DNA of 9,256 nucleotides from an uncultured Prevotellaceae bacterium. GTDB taxonomy: Bacteria > Bacteroidota > Bacteroidia > Bacteroidales > Bacteroidaceae. How positions within the stretch are numbered: the stretch's first letter is position 1; the number at the start of each line of letters is the position of its first letter. Made by a program: the position numbers and the translations under genes. Where the stretch lies: positions 1 through 9,256 of the forward strand of contig CALBJW010000108.1 of NCBI GenBank assembly GCA_937893145.1, read 5' to 3'. The notes beneath the pieces are model-generated. The model did not search any database. It had not been told where the DNA came from and saw only the letters and a list, made by a program, of their open reading frames with translations. This document shows, one piece after another, positions 1 to 6,025 of this stretch.

Positions 1-1
1 A

Positions 2-793
2 GGTAATGGTAAGCTCTCGAAGCGTGATGGTGATAAGCTTGGTTTCCCAGTATTCCCACTCGAATGGCACGACCCTAAGTCTGGTGCTATCTCATCAGGC
101 TATCGCGAGAAGGGTTATCTCCCAGAGGCTGTCATTAACTTCCTTGCTCTTCTTGGCTGGAATCCAGGTAATGACCAGGAACTCATGTCGCTTGAAGAAA
201 TGGTTAACCTCTTCGACCTCTCTAAGTGTTCAAAGGCAGGTGCTAAGTTCGACTATGTCAAGGCTGCTTGGTTCAACCATCAGTATCTCATTCAGCAACC
301 AGATGAGGCTTGGGCTCCATCGTTCGATAAGGTTCTTAAGGAGAACGGCATCGAGGCAACAGCTGAGCAGGAAGCTGAGGTTGTTCGCATGATGAAGATG
401 AAGGTTATTGAGTATGTTGACGGTCTTGGCAACAAGAAGAAGCGTAACATCTCATTCGCTTCAGACCTTTGGCCACTCACAAAGTTCTTCTTCGTTGCTC
501 CAACTGAATTTGACAAGGAAGACAAGTTCATCCGTAAGAACTGGAAGGAGAATACTGGTGCTGAGATGCAGCAGATGCTTACTCTCCTTGAAGGTCTCGA
601 GGACTTCTCTGTTGAAGGACAGAAGGCAGTTATCGACCCTTGGGCAGAACAGACAGGTATCAAGCCTTGGAACGCATGGCGTGTTGCTCTTGTTGGTGCA
701 GGTCAGGGTCCTGATATGTACGAACTCGCAGCATTCCTCGGTAAGGAAGAAGTAGTGAACCGCATGAAGTTCGCCATTGAAACATTAGGTTAA
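2..793 (+). CDS. gltX: Glutamyl-tRNA synthetase, C-terminal part (5' end outside window)
   Basis: The reading frame is open from base 2 to the TAA at 791-793, giving about 263 residues, roughly the second half of a class I glutamyl-tRNA synthetase of about 500 residues. This enzyme charges tRNA-Glu with glutamate in the cytoplasm. The fragment opens with KLSKRDG (bases 11-31), the bacterial GluRS form of the KMSKS loop that binds ATP. It continues with the family segments GFPVFPLEW, GYLPEAVINFLALLGWNPG and AKFDYVKAAWFNHQYL, and then the helical anticodon-binding region. The catalytic HIGH region lies upstream of the window. Codon use is strongly biased (CTC, CGT, GGT, AAG), as expected for a highly expressed gene. 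The stop shares one base with the waaA start (TAATG), so the two are probably translationally coupled. A glutaminyl or non-discriminating enzyme cannot be excluded from this half alone, but bacterial GluRS is much the best fit. Confidence 0.95.
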   Translation, partial: GNGKLSKRDGDKLGFPVFPLEWHDPKSGAISSGYREKGYLPEAVINFLALLGWNPGNDQELMSLEEMVNLFDLSKCSKAGAKFDYVKAAWFNHQYLIQQPDEAWAPSFDKVLKENGIEATAEQEAEVVRMMKMKVIEYVDGLGNKKKRNISFASDLWPLTKFFFVAPTEFDKEDKFIRKNWKENTGAEMQQMLTLLEGLEDFSVEGQKAVIDPWAEQTGIKPWNAWRVALVGAGQGPDMYELAAFLGKEEVVNRMKFAIETLG

Positions 794-2028
794 TGTATAA
801 CATAGCGATATATCTTTACGCATTCTGTGCTCATGTTGCAGCATTCTTCTCGAAGAAGATACGCTCGATGATTGATGGACAGAAGCAGACAAACAGCATC
901 CTCAAGGCGAATATTCGCCCTGAGGATTGTGTTGTTTGGTTTCATGCTGCCTCGTTAGGGGAGTTTGAACAAGGTCGCCCACTTATGGAACGCCTTCGCA
1001 AACAGCATCCGGAATACAAGATTCTGCTTACTTTCTTCTCTCCAAGTGGATATGAAGTGAGGAAGAATTACGATGGAGCAGATGTAATCTGTTACATGCC
1101 TTTCGATACTCCTGCTAATGTTCGCCGCTTCTTGAAGTTGGCACATCCTGAGATTGCTGTATTTATTAAATATGAGTTTTGGCAGAATTACCTCACTATG
1201 ATGCATAAACAGGGAGTGAAAGTGTATTCTGTCAGCAGCATTTTCCGACCAGAACAGCATTTCTTCAAGTGGTGGGGAAGTACAAAGGTGCTGAAACAGT
1301 TTGACCATCTCTTTGTTCAGAACGATGCTTCGAAGCAGCTTCTTGCTGAGCATGACATAACAAATACCACAGTAGTGGGTGACACTCGCCTCGACCGAGT
1401 GATTGACATCAAGAATGCAGCAGCCGACCTCCCTCTTGTTGAGAGGTTTGTTGGTAGCAGTCCTTGTTTCATTGCTGGTTCGTCGTGGGGACCAGACGAG
1501 GAAATATACATCCCTTATTTTGCCAGACATAAGGACTGGAAACTCATCATCGCTCCTCACGTCATAGGTGAGGACCATCTGAAAAGCATTGAAAAACTGC
1601 TTAAAGACAACGGCATGAGTTCTGTTCGTTATACAGAGGTTGAGTCCAACACCAACGATTCTTCGTTCGAAGATAAGGGAGCATTGATAGTGAACTGTTT
1701 TGGCAAACTCTCTTCCATCTATCGCTATGGCACTATTGCTCTTGTAGGTGGAGGCTTTGGAGTTGGCATTCATAATGTACCAGAGGCTGCGGTGTATGGC
1801 ATTCCTGTTGTCTTTGGTCCTAATAATCATAAGTTTAAGGAAGCACAAGAACTCAAGGCTTGTGGTGGCTCGTTCGAGTTCTCGGATGCCGAAGGCTTTG
1901 CAAAGCTTATGGATGGATTCCTCTCAAATCCGGACTCTATCAAAAAGGCTGGAGAGGCTGCAGGAACGTACATCAATTCTAATGCGGGAGCAGCAGACAA
2001 GTGCTTCTGCTTCATGTTCAATAAATAA
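793..2028 (+). CDS. waaA: 3-deoxy-D-manno-octulosonic acid (Kdo) transferase
   Basis: This 411-residue protein matches WaaA/KdtA, the inner-membrane glycosyltransferase that moves Kdo from CMP-Kdo onto the lipid A precursor at the cytoplasmic face. Residues 3-19 are hydrophobic, consistent with the short N-terminal membrane anchor. Residues 49-63 carry the family motif HAASLGEFEQG, in which Glu57 corresponds to the proposed catalytic base. LTFFSPSGYE (79-88), YMPFDTP (101-107) and KYEFWQNY (126-133) are further signatures of the N-terminal Rossmann-like half. The nucleotide-sugar half has ALVGGGFGVGIHNVPEAA (316-333) followed by GIPVVFGPNNHKF. Length is close to the roughly 425 residues of the E. 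coli enzyme. The ATG overlaps the gltX stop by one base and no ribosome-binding site is obvious, so translation probably depends on termination of gltX. Whether it adds one or two Kdo residues cannot be read from sequence; Bacteroidales lipid A usually carries one. Confidence 0.95.
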   Translation: MYNIAIYLYAFCAHVAAFFSKKIRSMIDGQKQTNSILKANIRPEDCVVWFHAASLGEFEQGRPLMERLRKQHPEYKILLTFFSPSGYEVRKNYDGADVICYMPFDTPANVRRFLKLAHPEIAVFIKYEFWQNYLTMMHKQGVKVYSVSSIFRPEQHFFKWWGSTKVLKQFDHLFVQNDASKQLLAEHDITNTTVVGDTRLDRVIDIKNAAADLPLVERFVGSSPCFIAGSSWGPDEEIYIPYFARHKDWKLIIAPHVIGEDHLKSIEKLLKDNGMSSVRYTEVESNTNDSSFEDKGALIVNCFGKLSSIYRYGTIALVGGGFGVGIHNVPEAAVYGIPVVFGPNNHKFKEAQELKACGGSFEFSDAEGFAKLMDGFLSNPDSIKKAGEAAGTYINSNAGAADKCFCFMFNK

Positions 2029-2040
2029 TGACACTCAATT

Positions 2041-2718
2041 ATGTTTGATATATTTGAAAACGGTTGGCAATACACCAAGAAGAAATGGTTTGTATTAACG
2101 CTCCTTGTTGTGGCATTTGTCGCTTTTGTGTATTGGCTCTTGTACATGTGTTTTCCAGAATCATTCTGGCCTGAGTACGTAAAGGTTGCAGAAGCGGGCA
2201 ATGTGGAGCGTATGATGGCATTCATGGAAAAGAACCTTCCTGAGGCAATGTCCAAGATATGGATTGTGAACATCGTGCAGTACATCCTTTTTGCGGGAAT
2301 AGTGAATGTGGTTCTTATGGTTGTGAACGATGATGCTCATAAGGTGAACCTCAAGTATCTCTCACTTCCTTTCTCCACATACCTCAAGGTGATTGAGTTC
2401 TATTGCATCACAATGCTTGTATATATCCTCAGCGTATATATGCTCTTCATTCCGTTCATCTATCTTGGTGTGAGAGCATTCTTCGTGCTTCCTCTGCTTC
2501 TCGAAGACCCAACTTGTAAGTTTACAACAGCCGTTAAGCAGAGCTGGAACATGACAAAAGGTCGTTTCTTCATCCTCCTTGCATTCGCATTGTTGTGCAT
2601 TGTATTCTGTTTGGCAGGAGTGTTTTTCTTCTTTGTCGGAGCAGCCTTTGCAGCAGTATTCTGTCTCTTCTCCTATGTGGATTTGTACAACAAATGCAAG
2701 ATTTCTAATGAACAGTAA
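2041..2718 (+). CDS. Multi-pass inner-membrane protein, YciC/DUF975-like, function unknown
   Basis: I do not recognise a named function. The 225-residue product is strongly hydrophobic, with likely membrane spans near residues 16-38, 73-95, 118-142 and 176-200; the last hydrophobic stretch runs on to about 212 and may hold a fifth span. The loop before the last span reads AVKQSWNMTKGRFF (164-177). This resembles the repeated 'A(I/L)K.SW.(L/M)TKG.F' signature of YciC/DUF975-type membrane proteins, so I place it loosely there. No catalytic motif is visible. The start at 2041 lies 12 bases after the waaA stop; an ATG overlapping the waaA stop at 2028 hits a stop after six codons, which supports 2041. 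It is the third gene of a gltX-waaA operon, and a role in the envelope is plausible only by association. A strong hairpin cluster follows the stop. Confidence 0.85.
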   Translation: MFDIFENGWQYTKKKWFVLTLLVVAFVAFVYWLLYMCFPESFWPEYVKVAEAGNVERMMAFMEKNLPEAMSKIWIVNIVQYILFAGIVNVVLMVVNDDAHKVNLKYLSLPFSTYLKVIEFYCITMLVYILSVYMLFIPFIYLGVRAFFVLPLLLEDPTCKFTTAVKQSWNMTKGRFFILLAFALLCIVFCLAGVFFFFVGAAFAAVFCLFSYVDLYNKCKISNEQ

Positions 2719-2731
2719 ATCAACGAAATAA

Positions 2732-2769
2732 AAACATGCGGAAGAATAAGGCAACTCTTCCGCATGTTT
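2732..2769 (+). terminator. Perfect 14-bp stem hairpin downstream of the gltX-waaA operon
   Basis: Arms 2732-2745 (AAACATGCGGAAGA) and 2756-2769 are perfect reverse complements around a 10-base loop (ATAAGGCAAC). It begins 13 bases after the membrane-protein stop. The right arm ends in GTTT followed by GAGG, so there is no proper U-tract. It may be an RNA 3'-end stabiliser or the first part of a composite terminator. Its right arm is also the first of three 22-bp repeat units. Confidence 0.7.
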
Positions 2770-2810
2770 GAGGCAATTCTTCCGCAAGAATAAGGCAAAA
2801 CTACCGCAAG
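2745..2810. repeat. Three tandem imperfect 22-bp repeats
   Basis: Units at 2745-2766, 2767-2788 and 2789-2810 follow one another at an exact 22-base period and share the core AGGCAAnnCTnCCGCAnG. Inverted copies of the CTTCCGCAAG core flank the array on both sides: CATGCGGAAG at 2735-2744 and CTTGCGGTAG at 2823-2832. The outer units therefore form hairpins with the flanks, and the middle unit matches either flank with one mismatch. With only three units, no spacers and no cas genes this is not a CRISPR. It looks like an intergenic REP-type or composite terminator element. Confidence 0.75.
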
Positions 2811-2838
2811 TTTTAACTCAAACTTGCGGTAGTTTTTT
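2797..2838. terminator. Strong bidirectional intrinsic terminator between convergent genes
   Basis: Arms 2797-2813 (AAAACTACCGCAAGTTT) and 2820-2836 form a perfect 17-bp stem with a six-base loop (TAACTC). On the plus strand the stem runs into a T-tract (2833-2838). On the minus strand the complement of the AAAA at 2797-2800 gives four U residues. It can therefore end both the gltX-waaA operon and the minus-strand carbonic-anhydrase transcript, whose stop codon lies only about 10 bases to its right. Confidence 0.85.
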
Positions 2839-2848
2839 GTGATATCAA

Positions 2849-3397
2849 TTAATCATTATTTTCACATGTAGGCTGTGGTGTGCTGTCGCGATACCAATCA
2901 GCATACATAAGGTAGTGCTGAGCGATGCCGATGTTCAGTTCCTTTGCCTGTTCTGGGTCCACCTTCTTGATGAATTTTGCAGGAACACCGCCCCAAAGTT
3001 CACCATCACCAATCTGAGTCTTCTTGAGAACAAGGGCTCCAGCTGCGATGATAGCACCCTCACCAATTACAGCATCGTCGAGAACTGTGGCACCCATTCC
3101 GATGAGTGCTCCGCTCTTGACAGTACAACCATGCAGAGTGACATTGTGACCAATAGTCACATCATCGCCAATCTCAATGGCTGCCTTCTTGTAAAGTGTG
3201 TGAAGGCATGAACCATCTTGTATGTTAACTCGGTTACCAATCTTGATGTAGTTAACATCTCCACGAACGATGGCGTTGAACCACACGGTGCATCCATCGC
3301 CCATTGTCACGTCACCAACTATTGTTGCATTCTCTGAGAAATAGCAGTCCTTGCCCCACTTTGGAGTAAGTCCGCAAACTGTTTTAATTAAAGCCAC
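2849..3397 (-). CDS. Gamma-class carbonic anhydrase family protein (left-handed beta-helix)
   Basis: The 182-residue protein is a hexapeptide-repeat beta-helix protein of the gamma carbonic anhydrase family (YrdA/PaaY/CaiE relatives). It would be a cytoplasmic trimer with zinc or iron bound between subunits. Hexapeptide turns run from about residue 20 to 145 (for example ATIVGDVTMGDGCTVWFN and VTIGHNVTLHGCTV). The three metal-ligand histidines are present as His66, His84 and His89, matching the H-x17-H-x4-H pattern of YrdA-type proteins. Arg45, Asp47, Gln60 and Asp61 match conserved active-site residues of archaeal Cam. The acidic loop carrying Cam's proton-shuttle Glu is missing, as in most short bacterial members, so real CO2 hydration is uncertain. 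The start is GTG (CAC at 3395-3397): upstream in frame there is no ATG before a stop, and MALIK is the usual family N-terminus. It lies 16 bases after the stop of the metallopeptidase-like gene and is probably cotranscribed with it. Confidence 0.9.
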   Translation of the reverse strand: MALIKTVCGLTPKWGKDCYFSENATIVGDVTMGDGCTVWFNAIVRGDVNYIKIGNRVNIQDGSCLHTLYKKAAIEIGDDVTIGHNVTLHGCTVKSGALIGMGATVLDDAVIGEGAIIAAGALVLKKTQIGDGELWGGVPAKFIKKVDPEQAKELNIGIAQHYLMYADWYRDSTPQPTCENND

Positions 3398-3413
3398 GGG
3401 TAAATGATATGTT

Positions 3414-4676
3414 TTATTTTATTTCGTACTTATATTCCTTTTCTGGTTCTTCGTTCTTCTTCCTTTCGTAAGGATTGAAACGACCTGGTTTGTATTCGCC
3501 CTTAGGGTATGCTGTGACAACGAGGTAGAGCGACTTTGTGTCCTCTGGAACTCTCATGCGGAGCATGTGCGAAGGTTCGGTGTGGATTGTTCCATAAGTG
3601 GCTTGAGCCTTGTCGTTTACAGCAACGAGACGGTAAGCATAGCCGTCTGCTTCTGCATCACCAAGTCCTGTGAACATAAACTTCTGTAATGGTTTGCCAT
3701 TGAAGTTGAGGTCGATGACATTTGCTCCGAACTGCTGAAGAGGTTTGTTGTTGATGAACTCACCGGAATACTTCATGTTCTGTTCGTGTTTTCCCTCGAA
3801 ATCGAATGTGAGCAAACGGGAATAGCAGTCAACACATTCCTTTGCAAAGTCCTCTGTAGAAAGACTGAACATTCTCATGTAAGTGCTTGCTGGGTCTTCT
3901 CCTCGTTTGCCTTGGCGGAAGAGTTCGGCAATGATTGGCAAACCATGCTTCTGGCTCCAGTATTCAAGAACATAAGGAGAGTGGTAGATGTTCTCACCTG
4001 CAAGGAAACGAAGATTGGCATTGTCAATGAAACCTTTCCAGTGGTAGTTCTCGTCTGTAGGCCATTCTGGGTTGACATTGAAGAGCATCCACTGACTGCA
4101 CATCTCGAAGATGCCCCCTCCGCCCCATGCCTCACCTTGTTTGTCGCAAGTGATTTGAGACTGGAACGAGTGTCCGAGTTCATGAGCTATGCAGTTGAGT
4201 TTCTTGTCCTGAACACGATTTGGAGCAATCCAAAGCGCACCGATAACATTATCGTAGTCGCCACCGTATGCTGTGCCTTCAAGAGAGTAGTTGAGCATGA
4301 CCATCATGCGATACTTATCTGCGTTTGAACCTGGCTTGACAAACTTGAGGTCGTTCTTGAAGTAATCGTAGAATTGCTGAACACGCGAGAGAAGATTCTG
4401 CAAATCAACATTCATGTTGTGGCCTTCAAGGGCTGGTGCGTTTGAAAGGTCATCACCAAAAGGTTTCTCCCAGAAGATGATGACATCGTCTGTATATGCA
4501 CAACGAGCAAAACTCCACTTTGAGTCTTTCTTCGTGAAGTCATTGTTTTGAAGATCCTTCGGGATATAAACTTCCTTGCCTGCTGGAGCTGAGTATGTCT
4601 TTTCCTGTGCTTTTGCAGAAGTGAAAGTAATGCCCAACAGAGTGATAAGTGCAAGTCTGATAATTGTTTTTTTCAT
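3414..4676 (-). CDS. Exported zinc-metallopeptidase-like protein (HELGH), possibly DUF6055-type
   Basis: The 420-residue product starts with a clear Sec signal peptide (MKK, hydrophobic core about 5-20, likely cleavage after AKA at 21-23), so it acts in the periplasm or outside the cell. Residues 164-172 read AHELGHSFQ: an HExxH zincin motif with His165, Glu166 and His169. Glu191 in the segment IFEMCSQWM is the best candidate for a third, glutamate-type ligand. The aromatic, glycine-rich surroundings (EAWGGGGIFEM) resemble bacterial families such as DUF6055 and, more distantly, the plant basic secretory protein peptidases; this assignment is from memory. Residues from about 315 on look like a beta-rich C-terminal domain, ending in a lysine/glutamate-rich tail (403-420). 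No lipobox or type IX sorting domain is seen. The substrate is unknown. The gene heads a minus-strand unit with the carbonic anhydrase gene and has its own -7-like promoter element upstream. Confidence 0.8.
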   Translation of the reverse strand: MKKTIIRLALITLLGITFTSAKAQEKTYSAPAGKEVYIPKDLQNNDFTKKDSKWSFARCAYTDDVIIFWEKPFGDDLSNAPALEGHNMNVDLQNLLSRVQQFYDYFKNDLKFVKPGSNADKYRMMVMLNYSLEGTAYGGDYDNVIGALWIAPNRVQDKKLNCIAHELGHSFQSQITCDKQGEAWGGGGIFEMCSQWMLFNVNPEWPTDENYHWKGFIDNANLRFLAGENIYHSPYVLEYWSQKHGLPIIAELFRQGKRGEDPASTYMRMFSLSTEDFAKECVDCYSRLLTFDFEGKHEQNMKYSGEFINNKPLQQFGANVIDLNFNGKPLQKFMFTGLGDAEADGYAYRLVAVNDKAQATYGTIHTEPSHMLRMRVPEDTKSLYLVVTAYPKGEYKPGRFNPYERKKNEEPEKEYKYEIK

Positions 4677-4720
4677 AATTGTATTACTGTTTTCTTAGTA
4701 TATGCTATGTTTTCTGTGGA

Positions 4721-4744
4721 CAAAATTACCTAATTTTATTCAAA
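4721..4744 (-). promoter_or_regulatory. Candidate Bacteroidetes-type promoter for the metallopeptidase-like gene
   Basis: On the minus strand 4728-4721 reads TAATTTTG, an exact match to the Bacteroidetes -7 consensus TAnnTTTG, about 45 bases before the ATG at 4676. The only nearby TTTG (4744-4741) is 12 bases away, too close for the usual 19-21 base spacing, so the -33 element is not convincing. Confidence 0.5.
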
Positions 4745-4808
4745 TGCAGATATTTTTTTGAGAAGTATTCCCTATAATCCGTAAAAAAATGAAAATTATT
4801 AAGGAACA

Positions 4809-4840
4809 TTTGTTGTTTTGTTGTGGATTTGTTAATTTTG
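4809..4840 (+). promoter_or_regulatory. Bacteroidetes-type promoter for the TonB_C/DUF3298-like gene
   Basis: TTTG at 4809-4812 and TAATTTTG at 4833-4840 match the -33 (TTTG) and -7 (TAnnTTTG) elements with a 20-base spacer, the spacing expected for the primary sigma factor of Bacteroidetes. Transcription would begin near 4846, leaving a leader of about 25 bases before the ATG at 4871. The region between this and the opposing promoter (about 4745-4808) is A/T rich and shows nothing else I can name. Confidence 0.7.
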
Positions 4841-4870
4841 CACATCAACTAATAAAAATGAAAAAAAGAT

Positions 4871-5971
4871 ATGAAAAGACTGATAACTGCTGTTCTCTTT
4901 GCCGCTTCCTTAGGAAGTAATGCGCATCTTTTTGCTTCGAATGAATGTAATGTGGTGTCGCCTGATTCTGTAGATAAAGAGACTATATTTATAAATCCGG
5001 AGGTTCAACCTCAGTTTCCTGGAGGAGTAGAAGCTTTGAAGAAGTATTTGGAAACGAATTTGAAATATCCTCCATCGGCACAAAAGGCAAAAGTGGAGGG
5101 TAGAGTGCTTGTGCAGTTTTTGATAGATAAGGAGGGCAATGTTTGCGACCCGGTTTGTGTTAAGTCTGTTCATAAGGACTTAGATGCAGAAGCAATTCGT
5201 GTGGTGAAATCGATGCCTAAATGGCAACCTTATTCTGTTAATGGAGTGCCAAAGGATATGAAGTACACTATTCCTGTAGCTTTCCGCTTGAATATAGACG
5301 AAGCAAAGAAACCAGGTGGTCAGATGCCTCCTCGTATGGGTGGAAACATGGGCGGTCGTATGGGTGGTCCTCGTACTACAGCTGTGTTTGGCGTGTACAA
5401 GAAAGGCAAGAATCGTGGAGGTTTCGATGAGTATATGCTTGGTGTTAAGGATAAGTTGCATCAGGCTGTTAAGTTGACAGTAAATTATAATGTCAAGACC
5501 AAGAACGAGGAACTCAACAAAGAGATAGCACAGCGTGTGTTTGGTGTTAAGGATGATTTCGAAACGGCACTCAAGGCTTTCCACAAGTCTCTCGATGAGA
5601 TAAAGATTGAAGAGGCAAAGATTACTGTCATAGAAAACGAAACGGAATATCAGGTGTGCCCAAATGGTGTGGTAGGCATTGAGTACAGGAGTCTCGTTGG
5701 TGCAACCAACCTCCAGAAGTTGCCAGCAGTAGAGTATATGCTCTTCGACACTAATACTAATAAGGTGGTAACACTTGCAGACCTCATTACACCAGCTTTG
5801 GGTGATTACCTGAAGGAAAAAGGTGTCGATACGGAAAAGTCAACCAATATAAGCATTAAGGGTAAGGGCTTTATTGCAGTCACTTCTCTTTCTGCCATCA
5901 CAATGGATGGTGAGAAATTGAAGGATAAGTTAAGCGATTATGCCTTAGAGATATTGGGAATGGAAAGATAA
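4871..5971 (+). CDS. Exported TonB C-terminal domain protein with DUF3298/RsiV-like C-terminal half
   Basis: The 366-residue product begins with a signal peptide (MKR, hydrophobic to about 22, cleavage near Ala22-Ser23). Residues 45-141 form a TonB C-terminal domain: PQFPGGVEALKKYL, the LKYP motif, then GRVLVQFLIDKEGNV and a W-Q-P-Y segment. Classical TonB has an N-terminal membrane helix and a Pro-rich spanner; here the domain directly follows a cleavable signal, so it probably is free in the periplasm and not an ExbB/ExbD-driven transducer. A flexible linker holds three (R/N)MGG repeats (155-166). Residues 185-366 include YMLFDTNTNKVVTLADLI (289-306), which resembles the 'FDL-TGK-hhLxDLF' strand-turn of DUF3298/RsiV-like domains, although their usual GGAHG motif is absent. 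It probably stands alone: a promoter lies just upstream and a hairpin just downstream. The function is unknown; peptidoglycan or receptor binding is only a guess. The in-frame start is fixed by the signal peptide. Confidence 0.85.
   Translation: MKRLITAVLFAASLGSNAHLFASNECNVVSPDSVDKETIFINPEVQPQFPGGVEALKKYLETNLKYPPSAQKAKVEGRVLVQFLIDKEGNVCDPVCVKSVHKDLDAEAIRVVKSMPKWQPYSVNGVPKDMKYTIPVAFRLNIDEAKKPGGQMPPRMGGNMGGRMGGPRTTAVFGVYKKGKNRGGFDEYMLGVKDKLHQAVKLTVNYNVKTKNEELNKEIAQRVFGVKDDFETALKAFHKSLDEIKIEEAKITVIENETEYQVCPNGVVGIEYRSLVGATNLQKLPAVEYMLFDTNTNKVVTLADLITPALGDYLKEKGVDTEKSTNISIKGKGFIAVTSLSAITMDGEKLKDKLSDYALEILGMER
5333..5368 (+). repeat. Coding tandem repeat (R/N)MGG x3 in the TonB_C protein linker
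   Basis: These 36 bases encode RMGG-NMGG-RMGG (residues 155-166). At DNA level the 11-base string CGTATGGGTGG occurs exactly twice, at 5333-5343 and 5357-5367, a 24-base period. The repeat sits between the TonB_C domain and the C-terminal domain and is likely a flexible linker. Confidence 0.8.
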
Positions 5972-5988
5972 AAGATAGAAAGAAAAAT

Positions 5989-6022
5989 AATAAAGGGAAG
6001 AGCGTTCACTCTTCCCTTTATT
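5989..6022. terminator. Bidirectional intrinsic terminator between convergent genes
   Basis: Arms 5989-6002 (AATAAAGGGAAGAG) and 6009-6022 form a perfect 14-bp stem with a six-base loop (CGTTCA). Both arms end in A/T-rich sequence: the plus strand exits through CCTTTATT, and the minus strand exits through TTTATTATTTTTCTTTC. It lies 17 bases after the TonB_C gene stop and 3 bases from the aminopeptidase stop, so it can serve both genes; termination looks stronger for the minus-strand transcript. Confidence 0.85.
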
Positions 6023-6025
6023 CGT

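Noticed and set aside
955..1848. A 297-codon open frame on the minus strand opposite waaA
   Set aside because: It lies entirely within the well-supported waaA gene, its protein is rich in Cys/His/Ser with no recognisable domain, and it is explained as a shadow of waaA codon use.
2028..2048. An ATG overlapping the waaA stop as start of the next gene
   Set aside because: It reaches TGA after six codons and is out of frame with the membrane protein, which starts at 2041.
2745..2810. A CRISPR-like array
   Set aside because: The 22-bp units are directly adjacent without variable spacers, there are only three, and no cas genes are present.
4758..4778. An E. coli-style promoter (TTGAGA and TATAAT)
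   Set aside because: The spacer is only 9 bases, and Bacteroidetes use a different -33/-7 consensus, which is present nearby.
4677..4870. tRNA, riboswitch or small RNA genes in the intergenic regions
   Set aside because: No cloverleaf, CCA end, conserved riboswitch core or other recognisable RNA fold was seen in any of the spacers (2719-2848, 4677-4870, 5972-6025, 7796-8039, 9033-9157).
4858..4920. An ATG at 4858 as an alternative start for the TonB_C gene
   Set aside because: It is in another frame and stops after 20 codons; the ATG at 4871 gives a proper signal peptide.
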